Origin: Candidatus Aegiribacteria sp.
GTDB lineage: Bacteria; Fermentibacterota; Fermentibacteria; Fermentibacterales; JCC-6
DNA length: 43,233 bases
Assembly: GCA_023138735.1 (NCBI GenBank)
Contig: JAGLOY010000038.1
Location: forward strand, 1 to 43,233
Direction: 5' to 3'
This document shows, piece by piece, positions 1 through 9,255 of the stretch; positions within the stretch are counted from its first letter, which is position 1; every line of letters begins with the position of its first letter. The notes beneath the pieces were generated by a model, which had not been told where the DNA came from, did not search any database, and saw only the letters and a list, made by a program, of their open reading frames with translations. Both the position numbers and the translations under genes were made by a program.

Positions 1-1092
1 CAGCTGCTTTTCCTCGATATTGGGATAAAAATCCGTTGGTGTGGCGAATCTTCCGTGATAGATGTCAGCCATGTAATCGCTTCCATCAACACAGACGAAC
101 CTGTTATCACTCCACATCCCGGTGGGTGCATTGTATGCTGTCAGTTCCGGTCCGTCTCCGATCATGAGAACGAATGAAGGGGGAATGATCCAGTTATCGT
201 AGGCGTCCTGTATGTAATCCCTTATCTCGGTATATGTCCAGGTTCCTGCGGCCACTACTGCCGGAAGGTAACCCTGTTCCCACTTGGCTGTTACAAAATC
301 CGCAATGAGCGTGTCTACGAAATCGTCTCCCGCGATGATCAGAAGATCAGCGGCATCGATATCCCTGGCTTCTCTGATGGTTCGCGCATATGTGGGACCT
401 GATGCATTTGCATAGGAAGTCCTCCGAGGTTCTCCCAGAATGCCGGCGTTCACAAGAACCTGGTTGTAGGTAGGCTCGAAGTATCTGGAGTAGAGCCTCT
501 CGTCAACACTGACGGCTCCTCCGAATTCAATCCTTACTCTTATATAGCAGGATACTGAAAGCTCATTGGTTGACGAGTCCCACACAATGGGATTAATCGC
601 GAAACGTCCTACCGTGACTCCGCGGAGAATTCCGTCGACCTTGCATTGGGCTGTTTCTACAGGATAGATTCCAGCCTGATAGGCGGATGGTTCGTAGGTG
701 AAAGGTGGCATATCCTCGTTATCGAACGGAATGGGCTGCATCGGGTACGGTGTGAACTCTCCTATTTCAATCGTTTTCATCGATTCAACAGTGAAAGATA
801 CCGATGGATCGGAAGGCAGCGCTGCAAGGAAAGACACTTTCGGAAGCTGCGGGTACCCGGGTTCAAGAGCCGACATTGTTGTGCCGGGTATGTTAAGAAT
901 GGTGAAATTCAGGCCGTTTTCGAAGATCTCTGTCAGGCCAATACCTGGAATCACAACATCGATAACCATACCGGAAGGTGTAGATTCAATAACAGTGACC
1001 GTTGCATGATCTACAGCATCTAACCCGAAATCGATCCAATCCGCGAACAAAGTACCGCAGAGGATCAGAAGAATCAAAACAGTCGTTTTCAT
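1..1092 (-). CDS. Gingipain-like C25 family cysteine protease, N-terminal part (partial)
   Basis: The reading frame is open from an ATG at 1092 to the window edge (364 codons), so only the N-terminal part is present. It starts with a signal peptide (MKTTVLILLILCGTLFA). A propeptide-like beta-rich region follows (about residues 20-220, with EPGYPQLPKVSFLAALP typical of gingipain propeptides). The start of a caspase-like fold comes next (ADLLIIAGDDFVD, then FVLMIGDGPELTAY and DIYHGRFATPT, the DxxxGRxxxxT motif of C25 peptidases). The catalytic His and Cys would lie beyond the window edge. The protein is probably exported and may be anchored by a C-terminal sorting domain, as is usual for such proteins in FCB-type bacteria. 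The upstream gene at 1306 is divergent. The family call is confident; activity cannot be judged. Confidence 0.85.
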   Translation of the reverse strand, partial: MKTTVLILLILCGTLFADWIDFGLDAVDHATVTVIESTPSGMVIDVVIPGIGLTEIFENGLNFTILNIPGTTMSALEPGYPQLPKVSFLAALPSDPSVSFTVESMKTIEIGEFTPYPMQPIPFDNEDMPPFTYEPSAYQAGIYPVETAQCKVDGILRGVTVGRFAINPIVWDSSTNELSVSCYIRVRIEFGGAVSVDERLYSRYFEPTYNQVLVNAGILGEPRRTSYANASGPTYARTIREARDIDAADLLIIAGDDFVDTLIADFVTAKWEQGYLPAVVAAGTWTYTEIRDYIQDAYDNWIIPPSFVLMIGDGPELTAYNAPTGMWSDNRFVCVDGSDYMADIYHGRFATPTDFYPNIEEKQL

Positions 1093-1305
1093 AATGCTTC
1101 CATTTCATATTGTGAGTGAACAACAACATTCTTAATTCAAATAAATCAATCCAATATATTTTCATACAGTATTTGAACTTCAATGTCCATACGATAATCC
1201 TGATGAAATTTGTGCGTTCATCCTGCGGGTTTTGAGATCTGTCGTATATTAACCCTGAATTCGCTGTACTTGCTGCTTTCTAAGTTTATTCGGAAAGGGT
1301 ATCCC

Positions 1306-3702
1306 ATGTATTTAATCGCTGCTGTACTGATAGCGCTGTCCGGTGCAGGCGGGATCGCATCAGAAGGTTATATGGAACCTGATCAGGTGCTGATTGACAT
1401 AGTTGATGTTCAGTGGGCTCCATGGACCAGCGTCTCTCCGGATTTTCAGAACTGGTTGTTCCGATTTCCCCGGGCAAATCCCTCCATTGCAGAGCTAGCG
1501 AAGGATGAGCTGAAACTGGCCGGGATGCGGTTCAGCCCGCAGACGTTTGCTCCAAGCCGGAGCAGACGATTCGCTGATCTGTCTCTCATGAGATATCCTG
1601 AACTTGAGACTGTGGAAATACTCTACCTTCCGGAGAACCCGAGAATACTCAGTACAAGCTGGTCACCTGACGGTGCCAGCGTTGTTTTTACCAACGAAAC
1701 GCCCGCAGGCGTGGAACTGTGGATAATCGATGCTGAGTCGGCTGAAGCCCGGAAGCTTACAGGTCCCGTTGTGAGCCTTACCGCCAACGAATGGCCGGAA
1801 TGGCTCTCGGACGGTACCGGCATTATATGCTGCATTATCCCGGAAGATCACGGAGAACCCCCTGCCCCGAATCCTGTTCCTTCGGGTCCCGTTATCCAGG
1901 AAGCAACCGGTGCTGCAGCACCGGCGAGAACCTATCAGGACCTTCTGGAAAATCCTTACCATGAGGATCTCTTCGGATATTTCCTCACTTCGCAGCTCTC
2001 GGTTGTCCGAATGGATGGGAGTATCGAAAAAGTTGGTGATCCCGGAATCATCTGGTATTACTCCCCTTCACCTGATGCCGAGTACATTCTGGTTTCACAG
2101 CTGAGAAGGCCCTTCTCCTACATGGTGACCGCCGGAAGATTCGCGGAGATTATTGAAGTCTGGGACCTTGAGGGGAACACCGTTTACGCAGTTGCAGATT
2201 TCCCGGTAAGGGATGCAATTCCGATAGCTACTGGAAGTACATTCGAAGGCCCCAGAAGCATAACCTGGAGGAGCGATGTGAATGCCACTCTATGCTGGGC
2301 TTCGGCGCTTGACGGAGGAGATGCGGGAGCTGAAGCAGAACTCAGAGACAGGATTTATATGCTTGAAGCCCCGTTCGACACCGAACCGGAAGAACTTCTC
2401 GACCTGACCAGCAGATTCGGCGGCATACAGTGGGGAAACGATTCGCTTGCCATCATTTCCGAATGGTGGTGGCCCACAAGGAATCAGAAAGTCTGGAGAA
2501 TCAGACCTGGAGAGCCGGGCTCCGAAGCCGAGTTGCTTGTTGACCGTTCGTGGGAGGACAGGTACAGTGATCCCGGGATTTCGAGAACCCGCCTCAACAG
2601 CAGTGGAAAAAGCGTACTTGTCACATCCCCCGATGGCGGCTCCATCTATCTTGCGGGTGATGGCGCATCGCCCGAAGGAGACAGGCCGTTCCTGGACAGG
2701 CTGGATCTTTCCACGCTGGAGGTTGTAAGACTTTTTCAATCGCAGCCTCCCTTTTTCGAGCGCCCATCAAGGTTCATAGATGATGAGTGCACCAGATTCC
2801 TTTTTCTCAGAGAATCGGTTGAAGATTACCCCAACTACTATGTCAGAGATCTATCGAGCAATACCGAAATACAGGTGACCTTCAACACGAATCCGATAAC
2901 GGTCCTCGACGGGATGCATAAGGAACTGATAACCTACAAACGTGAGGATGGCCTTGATCTTTCCGCGACGCTCTATCTGCCCCCAGGTTACGATACGGAA
3001 GAGGGTCCGCTTCCCATGGTTATGTGGGCCTATCCCCAGAATTACCGTTCCGCCTCCGCTGCAGGCCAGATATCGGGTTCACCCTACAGGTTCGATTACA
3101 TCGGCTGGTGGTCACCTCTTATATGGCTTACCCAGGGCTATGCTGTTCTTGATGATCCAACCATGCCCATTTTAGGTGAGGGAGATGAACAGCCCAACGA
3201 TACCTTCGTAGAGCAGCTTGTCATGAGCGCTCAGGCTGCCGTTGACGAAGTAGTGAGGCGGGGAGTGGCAGATCCTGACAGGATTGCCATCGGAGGACAT
3301 TCTTACGGTGCTTTCATGACGGCGAACCTTCTTGCCCATTCGGATCTCTTCGCGGCGGGACTGGCAAGAACCGGAGCATACAACAGAACACTGACTCCCT
3401 TCGGCTTTCAATCGGAGGACAGATCGCTGTGGGAAGCCAAGGATGTATACATCGAAATGTCGCCATTCATGAACGCTGACCTGGTCGACGAACCGATACT
3501 CCTTATTCATGGAGACGCGGACAGCAATTCAGGAACCTTCCCGATGCAGAGCGAACGGTTCTTTGCTGCACTGAAGGGATTGGGAGGAATTGCCAGGCTC
3601 GTCATGCTGCCGCTTGAAAGCCACAGCTACAAAGCGCGGGAATCAATACTCCATGTACTCTGGGAAACCCAGGAATGGCTGCAGACTTATGTGAAGGGAT
3701 GA
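1306..3702 (+). CDS. Secreted S9 family prolyl oligopeptidase/acylaminoacyl-peptidase-like
   Basis: This 798-residue alpha/beta-hydrolase peptidase would cleave short peptides after Pro or remove N-terminal di- or acyl-peptides. The N-terminus (MYLIAAVLIALSGAGGIASEG) is a signal peptide, so it probably acts in the periplasm or outside. Residues of about 100-540 form a beta-propeller (TSWSPDGASVVFTNE-type repeats). The C-terminal catalytic domain has the nucleophile Ser666 in GGHSYGAFM, Asp737 in HGDADSNSG and His773 in ESHSYKA. I chose the ATG at 1306 because GGAAAGGG lies just upstream and the signal peptide begins there. A longer in-frame version from a TTG at 1210 has no such support. The protein resembles large bacterial DPP-like S9 enzymes with an extended propeller. 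The exact substrate is unknown. Confidence 0.9.
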   Translation: MYLIAAVLIALSGAGGIASEGYMEPDQVLIDIVDVQWAPWTSVSPDFQNWLFRFPRANPSIAELAKDELKLAGMRFSPQTFAPSRSRRFADLSLMRYPELETVEILYLPENPRILSTSWSPDGASVVFTNETPAGVELWIIDAESAEARKLTGPVVSLTANEWPEWLSDGTGIICCIIPEDHGEPPAPNPVPSGPVIQEATGAAAPARTYQDLLENPYHEDLFGYFLTSQLSVVRMDGSIEKVGDPGIIWYYSPSPDAEYILVSQLRRPFSYMVTAGRFAEIIEVWDLEGNTVYAVADFPVRDAIPIATGSTFEGPRSITWRSDVNATLCWASALDGGDAGAEAELRDRIYMLEAPFDTEPEELLDLTSRFGGIQWGNDSLAIISEWWWPTRNQKVWRIRPGEPGSEAELLVDRSWEDRYSDPGISRTRLNSSGKSVLVTSPDGGSIYLAGDGASPEGDRPFLDRLDLSTLEVVRLFQSQPPFFERPSRFIDDECTRFLFLRESVEDYPNYYVRDLSSNTEIQVTFNTNPITVLDGMHKELITYKREDGLDLSATLYLPPGYDTEEGPLPMVMWAYPQNYRSASAAGQISGSPYRFDYIGWWSPLIWLTQGYAVLDDPTMPILGEGDEQPNDTFVEQLVMSAQAAVDEVVRRGVADPDRIAIGGHSYGAFMTANLLAHSDLFAAGLARTGAYNRTLTPFGFQSEDRSLWEAKDVYIEMSPFMNADLVDEPILLIHGDADSNSGTFPMQSERFFAALKGLGGIARLVMLPLESHSYKARESILHVLWETQEWLQTYVKG

Positions 3703-3801
3703 TGCACACTGATCAGCGCAACGATACTGATAGCAGATCTATCCATGTTGCTCTCCAACGTGAAGGTTCAATACGACTGCACGTTCAGCATGTGGGACTG
3801 G

Positions 3802-4716
3802 CTACCAGAACAGGGTTTTCACAGCTCCGAAAGTAGAAGATTCGAGCGCGCTGGCCAGGTCGATCACCCATATATCCTCGTTTGCGCTTCTATCCGAGTT
3901 GAAGGCTATCATCGTGCTGCCAGGAGACCATCTGGGGAACCAGTCGCTTCCCGCATCGTCCGTTATCTGAACCGCTGTTCCACCACCAGGCGGAATTGTC
4001 CAGATCGCTTCACTGACACCTCTATTGGAAGCAAACGCGATCGAAGTGTTATCCGGTGCCCAGGAAGGGCGTGTATCAACAGCCGGGTCTGTTGTTACCT
4101 GGTTTACTGTCCCTGTACCAACGGTTACAGTCCAGATGTCGTAATTGCCTCCTCTATCAGATTCGAATGCGATCATGCCGCCACCTGGTGACCAGGAGGG
4201 ATGCACGTCTCCATCAGGACCTGCAGTTATCTGGGCGGCAGAGCCCCCGGAAGCAGGAACTGTCCAGATATCGTAAGTACCGCTCCTCTTCGAATCAAAG
4301 GCTATGGTCAGGCCATCTGCAGACCAGCATGGGTTGTAGTCCTCACCGGTATCCGTTGTCAGCTGCACTGGTGTTCCACCTGCTACCGGAATCGTCCAGA
4401 TATCGAAATTTCCGCTGCGGCTGGAATGGAAGACTATCGTCGTCCCGTCCGGAGACCAGAAGGGATTTGCATCGGTGGAATCACTGAAAGTTATCTGCGT
4501 TGCGGATCCACCTGTAGCGGGAATCGTCCAGATATCGAAATTCCCGCTTCGGTTTGATGCGAAGGCAATTGAATTTCCATCAGGTGACCAGCACGGTTCA
4601 CCATCGGCTGAGGTTCCAGTCGTCACCTGCCATAGGAGATCTGCAGCGGTTGCTGATGAAGCCAGCATATATATCGAAATTAGTACGGTTGATGAGAGGA
4701 AGGTCAAACGATTCAT
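3802..4716 (-). CDS. TolB-like PD40 beta-propeller protein, exported
   Basis: This 304-residue protein has a signal peptide (MNRLTFLSSTVLISIYMLASSATAA) followed almost entirely by six PD40/WD40-like repeats of about 42-44 residues. Each repeat has the pattern WSPDG-xx-IAFxSxRSGNxDIWTIP-x-GG-xxxQIT. Six repeats make one closed six-bladed propeller with no other domain. The repeats are similar enough that the DNA contains near-identical stretches (for example around 4391-4412 and 4517-4538). TolB proteins bind Pal and colicins, but this one has no TolB N-terminal domain. I therefore read it as a secreted or periplasmic binding propeller rather than true TolB. The C-terminus (ALESSTFGAVKTLFW) carries no sorting motif I recognise. 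Confidence 0.85.
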   Translation of the reverse strand: MNRLTFLSSTVLISIYMLASSATAADLLWQVTTGTSADGEPCWSPDGNSIAFASNRSGNFDIWTIPATGGSATQITFSDSTDANPFWSPDGTTIVFHSSRSGNFDIWTIPVAGGTPVQLTTDTGEDYNPCWSADGLTIAFDSKRSGTYDIWTVPASGGSAAQITAGPDGDVHPSWSPGGGMIAFESDRGGNYDIWTVTVGTGTVNQVTTDPAVDTRPSWAPDNTSIAFASNRGVSEAIWTIPPGGGTAVQITDDAGSDWFPRWSPGSTMIAFNSDRSANEDIWVIDLASALESSTFGAVKTLFW

Positions 4717-4774
4717 ATCTGTTTCCCTTCATGCATGTAATCAGTAACAAAAGAGCGTATCAAGCCTTCCGGAT

Positions 4775-4876
4775 TCAGTTGCGCGGATTGGCCTTTCTCT
4801 TTTCAGCTCGTTTTTCCTTGAGTGTTTTCGAGGGTTTAGTCTTGCTTTCTTTTTTCCTATCCCTGCTTTTACTCAT
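4775..4876 (-). CDS. Very basic 33-residue microprotein
   Basis: A short ORF reads MSKSRDRKKESKTKPSKT followed by LKEKRAEKRKANPRN. It starts at an ATG preceded by GGAGG nine bases upstream, which is better than most starts in the window. More than a third of its residues are Lys or Arg, and there is no hydrophobic segment. Short Lys-rich proteins with a KTLKEKR core occur in several bacterial groups as uncharacterised proteins (from memory, not checked). It lies just upstream of the TolB-like gene on the same strand, 58 bases before that start, so the two may be co-transcribed. Function is unknown; binding of RNA or ribosomes would be a guess from charge only. Confidence 0.6.
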   Translation of the reverse strand: MSKSRDRKKESKTKPSKTLKEKRAEKRKANPRN

Positions 4877-5135
4877 GCGCCAAAACCTCCAACCTATACA
4901 ATTTCGCCCCGAACAATGAAGTATTTATCAGTTCTATATAATATGCTCAATTCTTGAGCTGATGGCTTTCCCTTGAGACCTGAAAAGTAATTATTCCGGC
5001 TGTTCTCCGGATTATGTTCGCTGTGCTCATCAACACTTCGCAGTATTGACAGGAATGGAATACCCTCAGTATTCTTGACTTCGGAGGGTATCATTCGCGT
5101 GATTAACAGGTTTTCATTATTCGAGGGGGGAATTT

Positions 5136-5738
5136 ATGAGGTTTGTAAAACTTACAGTAGCTGTGTTGTTCGTTGTTTTTTCTTTGATGGTTATTTCGGG
5201 CAGCTCGAAGGGTCCAGATGGAAAGTACAACACAGATTATGTCGAAATTGAATCCTCCATTCTTTTTACATTAGGGGAAAACCGCGCGGGGATTTATGAA
5301 TGTAATGCCACTCTAGAGAATGTTGAAGAACTGGCAGCACTATACGGGGAAGTTGAGATCGAAGAGGTTGATCGGATGACGGAAGGTATGTCAAATCCGA
5401 TTCTTGAATTAACCTTTGAGGATGATACATCAAAAACCCTGGTTCTGGAGTTGATTGAGACAGATCATTCAATCTGGAGAATCTGGAGAATAGGAGTATT
5501 TTCAGATAGATTCATGACCGAAGAAGGAGTTGGCATAGGTTCTACTTACGAAGATATTGAGAACAATTATCTGATTGATGGAGTATTCTGGGGAGAGACT
5601 GGAGATCCTTGTGTTGTTGTAGGAGCACCTCACATGTCATTTATACTGGAACAGGGAGACTGGTGGCAGATGGGAGAAGTAGTTGGAGAAATTCCAGGGG
5701 AAACAGAGATAATCAGTATATTAGTGGTGGGAAATTAA
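5136..5738 (+). CDS. Exported hypothetical protein
   Basis: This 200-residue protein has an N-terminal signal peptide (MRFVKLTVAVLFVVFSLMVISGSS) and an acidic mature part. The ATG follows a strong GAGGGGGG ribosome binding site. A GIGSTYEDIENNYLIDG stretch (about residues 129-145) resembles the GxGSTxxDI/L turn found in several extracytoplasmic domains of unknown function. No catalytic motif or lipobox is visible. It is the first gene of a plus-strand run of exported proteins. The next gene starts directly at its stop (TAA then ATG), so the two are translationally linked. I do not recognise the family. Confidence 0.75.
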   Translation: MRFVKLTVAVLFVVFSLMVISGSSKGPDGKYNTDYVEIESSILFTLGENRAGIYECNATLENVEELAALYGEVEIEEVDRMTEGMSNPILELTFEDDTSKTLVLELIETDHSIWRIWRIGVFSDRFMTEEGVGIGSTYEDIENNYLIDGVFWGETGDPCVVVGAPHMSFILEQGDWWQMGEVVGEIPGETEIISILVVGN

Positions 5739-7196
5739 ATGAAAACCATTCTACTTGGCTCTGTTTTAACTGCAGTGCTCATGATCACTTCATGCCTGAA
5801 CGAAGAAAGCACGGAAAGCCTTCTGGATTCCATGCCGGCCGGGCACGATTTCTATCTCACATTCAATCCCGAGGAAGCAGATATTGAAGAACTGCTCTTG
5901 ATACTCTCTGATTCGCTGAACAGTGATGATATCCGGATCCGTGAAATCGAGGAAATACTTGGGTTTTTTCCTCTTGAATGGAGTGGGTGGGTGGATGCTC
6001 TTGCTCTACGCCATGGCAGTGATATCGGCCTTACTGTGGATCGCCATCGGGATGATATTGCTGTACTTAATCTCATTCTCCCTTCAGAGGATCCGGTTGA
6101 AGTAGAAAGGTTCTTCACCGGGATCAGTAACCGTATTGAAGAATTCGATTCCAGGCTGAGCTTCACGGAATCCGAAGGCTGCACTATTGTAACCATCTCC
6201 CAGTCTGCAGAAGAGCATTCCCTCTTTGTTCTGGATTCCGGAATCCGGAATTATGGAGATTATATCAGACTGCGAGGAAGCGCCGCCATTCATGACGCAG
6301 CGCTGATGCTTTATGCGAAACCGGACGATTTTCTTGATACAGAAGGCATAGGAAGTATCCTTTTCATCTGTACGGTAGACAATTCGATACTGAGGCTTAC
6401 GCTTGATATTTCCTTTGAGAGTGATGATGTGATGACATTCACTTCCATGCTGGCACCTTCTCCGAATTCGGGGGACATCTTCATTCCTTCCGATGTTACA
6501 GGAATGCTCAGAATCAGCCTGAATATGCAGAGTGTTAAAGATTTTCTTTACTCTCAGGGGATCGATCGTGAGTTCGAACCCGGGATAGAGGATTTTGGTT
6601 TTTCCTCCTTCGAGGAGTTTATTGATTCTTTCTCAGGTGACTTATACTTCGGGTTTGAGCTTACTGAATACTCCCATGCAGGTTTCCTGCAGTTTGGTAT
6701 CAGAGATCCGGAAGCGATTGATAGAATGCTCTATTTCATCTACACTGCCGTAGCCGGTTTCAGTGATCCGGGGATGACCACCTTCGATTTGGATAGTCAC
6801 AGATGTTACCGGGTAAGTGGAAATCCATCGATGGGAATCGATTCCATTGAATTCGGTATTATCAATGACATGGTGATCATCTCCGGTGATTTTACTCTCA
6901 AGGATATTGCAGGCGGTATCAGCTTCAGTGACCTCATCCGAAGGAACGGCCTTGGAATGGATAATGAGACCAGTGTTCTCCTTACTTCGGAAACTGAGCC
7001 ATTTTCAGTTAACCGGGATCTTCCCATGGAAATGAGGAAGACTGCCGATCTTTCCAGTATTACCCGTTTTGCCGCATCGGCTGATGTGGACGGTAATATT
7101 ATCTCGGTAACGGCTGCGCTGGAGTTTTCCGAGGGAGATCCGATTCAGCGCATCTTCCAGACCGTAGTTTCATCTGGTGGAGATTATACATTCTAA
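5739..7196 (+). CDS. Lipoprotein of unknown function
   Basis: This 485-residue protein begins with a lipoprotein signal (MKTILLGSVLTAVLMITSC), so Cys19 should be lipidated after signal peptidase II cleavage. The mature part is acidic and soluble. It has repeated stretches such as DSMPAGHDFYLTFNPEEAD and DVTGMLRISLNMQ that resemble the DUF3352-like pattern of proteins built from duplicated alpha/beta units (weak resemblance). It abuts the gene before it with no spacing. Codon use and base composition match the neighbours. No enzymatic motif was seen. Confidence 0.8.
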   Translation: MKTILLGSVLTAVLMITSCLNEESTESLLDSMPAGHDFYLTFNPEEADIEELLLILSDSLNSDDIRIREIEEILGFFPLEWSGWVDALALRHGSDIGLTVDRHRDDIAVLNLILPSEDPVEVERFFTGISNRIEEFDSRLSFTESEGCTIVTISQSAEEHSLFVLDSGIRNYGDYIRLRGSAAIHDAALMLYAKPDDFLDTEGIGSILFICTVDNSILRLTLDISFESDDVMTFTSMLAPSPNSGDIFIPSDVTGMLRISLNMQSVKDFLYSQGIDREFEPGIEDFGFSSFEEFIDSFSGDLYFGFELTEYSHAGFLQFGIRDPEAIDRMLYFIYTAVAGFSDPGMTTFDLDSHRCYRVSGNPSMGIDSIEFGIINDMVIISGDFTLKDIAGGISFSDLIRRNGLGMDNETSVLLTSETEPFSVNRDLPMEMRKTADLSSITRFAASADVDGNIISVTAALEFSEGDPIQRIFQTVVSSGGDYTF

Positions 7197-7219
7197 ATAC
7201 TTGAAAGGAGTGTTGTATA

Positions 7220-7471
7220 ATGGCTGTTTTCCGAACAGTTCTTATTGTGATGCTCGCTGCTTCCTATACATTTGCTGTCGAAGTTATCACTCCGGACAGC
7301 CATACATGTCAGGGAACTGTAAATGCATTCGCTGAGCTCATCCGTCCTCTTCAGTCCTCCACCGGAGTGATCAATGATGATCAGATCGATGTCGGTGATT
7401 TCTTTTCTGTATTGAATCTGCTGACGATGGAAGAGGGATACACTGATATCTATCGAATCCACCGGGCATGA
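7220..7471 (+). CDS. Small exported hypothetical protein
   Basis: This 83-residue protein has a signal peptide (MAVFRTVLIVMLAASYTFA) and a mature part of about 64 residues with one Cys (SHTCQG). A good GAAAGGAG site precedes the ATG. It sits 23 bases after the lipoprotein gene and before another exported protein, in the same run. I do not recognise it. Confidence 0.6.
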   Translation: MAVFRTVLIVMLAASYTFAVEVITPDSHTCQGTVNAFAELIRPLQSSTGVINDDQIDVGDFFSVLNLLTMEEGYTDIYRIHRA

Positions 7472-7550
7472 ATCGCCCCGGTATGAGTTGAAATTTTGTG
7501 CCGCATTCGGACTGCTGTTTGCTTGATAACCGGGATTCAAAGGAGGATAT

Positions 7551-8027
7551 ATGAAGTGCATATCTGTTTTATTACTCATTTTGTCAGTCATTGCTTTTGC
7601 TGTGCCGGAGAATGGATTTGAACCCAGGAGCACTCAACTGTTCCCATCTGTCCTGGTTCGGTATTCCACCCCGATCAAAGTCAGCGGCGTATTCGGTATT
7701 GTCTTTATGCAGCTTCATGGCAACAATTGCTATAGCGGATTTTTTACTCAGATCGAACCCGGTATCGCCGGCGGCAAGTTAAACGCTGGATACAGATTTG
7801 GTAAGCATCACTTCATGCCGCTTTACAATATTGGTCTTGCAGTCTCAATAATGCAGACCTGGGGCAGCCCTCTCCAGGATGTTGAAAGTGACCAGACTTA
7901 TGTAGGTCTGGAGCTTGTGGGAGCGTTCAGCATGCTTGGGTTGAATGGCGGCGTCTTCAAACACATAGCCGGTGATGATGAAGACAGTAACTGGATATAC
8001 AGCCTCGGTATAGGCGTAGGCATCTAA
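7551..8027 (+). CDS. Exported hypothetical protein, possible small outer-membrane barrel
   Basis: This 158-residue protein has a signal peptide (MKCISVLLLILSVIAFAVP). Its mature part is rich in Gly and aromatic residues arranged in short alternating strands (GIAGGKLNAGYRFGKHHF, TYVGLELVGAFSMLG), ending in IYSLGIGVGI. This pattern fits a small transmembrane beta-barrel with an aromatic/aliphatic C-terminal strand, but the evidence is compositional only. AAAGGAGG precedes the ATG. The protein at 8674 has a similar design, so the two may be distant paralogues. Confidence 0.7.
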   Translation: MKCISVLLLILSVIAFAVPENGFEPRSTQLFPSVLVRYSTPIKVSGVFGIVFMQLHGNNCYSGFFTQIEPGIAGGKLNAGYRFGKHHFMPLYNIGLAVSIMQTWGSPLQDVESDQTYVGLELVGAFSMLGLNGGVFKHIAGDDEDSNWIYSLGIGVGI

Positions 8028-8042
8028 GAAGGAGAGTTACTC

Positions 8043-8672
8043 ATGAGAAAGCTTGTTGTATTACCGATCACAATACTGGTTCTGTTCCTCGCCGCATGTG
8101 GTAATTCGGAGTCGCAGACGGAGGATGTCAGCTTGGATAACCCACCTGAACAGCCGATCGTAGAAACCGATCCGGTGGAGGAGCATTCAGAGGAATCTGT
8201 CCTGTACTATTCTTTCCTTGAGATAGATGACAGTGAACCGCTCACGGGTAGTGTGGTCATTCTCCGGGATATCCTGATTCTCGTGCCGACGTCGACAGGT
8301 ATGATCTGCGTTGCTGATCCCGCTGCTAATATCAGCGAGGCATTGCGGTCTATGATTAACGACCCGCGCAACGAATGGACGAGCGACGATCTGCAAATCA
8401 GTGAAGTCACGTTCGACAATGGGCACGCAGAGGTGGCTCTGCAGGGTGAGATATTCGGTGCAGGTGATATCGTGCTTATCGCTTCCAGCATACAGGTTCT
8501 ATTAACGGTGTTTACCGACAATTCAGTGCAGACTGCCACAGTCACACTGAATGGAGAATGCATCGGTAACCTCGGCATCAGCCACGAGAGTGAAGCCAGA
8601 CCAGCCGACTATGTGTATACCCGGGCGGAAATCGAAGCCTTCATGGTGAATAATGCCCAGGAATCGCAGTAA
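8043..8672 (+). CDS. Lipoprotein with a GerMN-like domain
   Basis: This 209-residue protein has a lipobox (VLFLAACGN; Cys19). After an acidic linker it carries a domain of about 110 residues. That domain has the layout of the GerMN (sporulation/germination) fold: ISEALRSMINDPRNEW, then a GHAEVALQGE strand, then SSIQVLLTVFTDNSVQTATVTLNGE. GerMN domains also occur in non-sporulating bacteria as envelope lipoproteins. The GAAGGAGAG site fits the ATG. It lies 15 bases after the previous gene and one base before the next ATG, so it belongs to the same operon. The domain call is by pattern and is moderate. Confidence 0.7.
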   Translation: MRKLVVLPITILVLFLAACGNSESQTEDVSLDNPPEQPIVETDPVEEHSEESVLYYSFLEIDDSEPLTGSVVILRDILILVPTSTGMICVADPAANISEALRSMINDPRNEWTSDDLQISEVTFDNGHAEVALQGEIFGAGDIVLIASSIQVLLTVFTDNSVQTATVTLNGECIGNLGISHESEARPADYVYTRAEIEAFMVNNAQESQ

Positions 8673-8673
8673 T

Positions 8674-9198
8674 ATGCGGTCAGATACTCTCATCCTCTGC
8701 ATGCTGCTGCTGTTGCTGATTATCGGTGTGACATCTGCTAATCCGCCGCCAATGCCCGATCCGACCCTGATCAACTGGTCTCTGGTGCAGACACTGGAGT
8801 TTGCTCTGCACAGGGAGACATCCGGTGAATCCAGCTGGAGCACAATCGTCTACGGTGGCCCGTTCCTAATGTACACATACGAACCGGCTGATGCACGAGG
8901 ACTCGGTGGTGGAGCGTATTTTGGTCTGGAGATACGCTATAGATTTCTGCAGGAGCCCAGAGGACCCTTCCTGGGATTTTATATCGGTGCTGGAGGTCAG
9001 CTTTATGAGGATGAATCGGACGATCTTGCATTTATAGCAGCGTTCTCATTTGGACCCAAAATTGGGTGGAGAATACCTCTGATGAGGGGCCGGACAGATA
9101 TTGACATAGAACCCTACACCTGCATCGGTTTTCAGGGTAGTGAAAGTGGTGCCGGATTGGGTGTCTACCTGGGATTGAAATTGGACTTTCTCATATAG
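8674..9198 (+). CDS. Exported hypothetical protein, outer-membrane beta-barrel-like
   Basis: This 174-residue protein has a signal peptide (MRSDTLILCMLLLLLIIGVTSA). Several Gly/aromatic beta-strands follow (GGGAYFGLEIRYRFLQ, GPFLGFYIGAGGQLY, GAGLGVYLGLKLDFLI), ending in a hydrophobic strand as small outer-membrane barrels do. I chose the ATG at 8674, which follows the upstream stop by one base (TAATATG). A start at 8653 would overlap the upstream gene and place a charged stretch before the signal peptide. It is the last gene of the plus-strand run and converges with the peptidase gene that ends at 9256. Confidence 0.7.
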   Translation: MRSDTLILCMLLLLLIIGVTSANPPPMPDPTLINWSLVQTLEFALHRETSGESSWSTIVYGGPFLMYTYEPADARGLGGGAYFGLEIRYRFLQEPRGPFLGFYIGAGGQLYEDESDDLAFIAAFSFGPKIGWRIPLMRGRTDIDIEPYTCIGFQGSESGAGLGVYLGLKLDFLI

Positions 9199-9255
9199 GG
9201 AACCACAATGCAACTGAGTGCAGATATCAGACCCGGTGACTTCAGGAATTAATGC

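Noticed and set aside
1210-1305. In-frame TTG extension of the S9 peptidase
   Set aside because: It has no ribosome binding site and would bury a clear signal peptide that begins at 1306.
3745-4557. Plus-strand ORFs opposite the TolB-like gene
   Set aside because: They mirror the repeat structure of the propeller gene and have no signals of their own.
4894-5094. 66-residue minus-strand ORF
   Set aside because: No binding site, no recognisable domain, and it lies in the leader region of the gene at 5136; it looks like chance.
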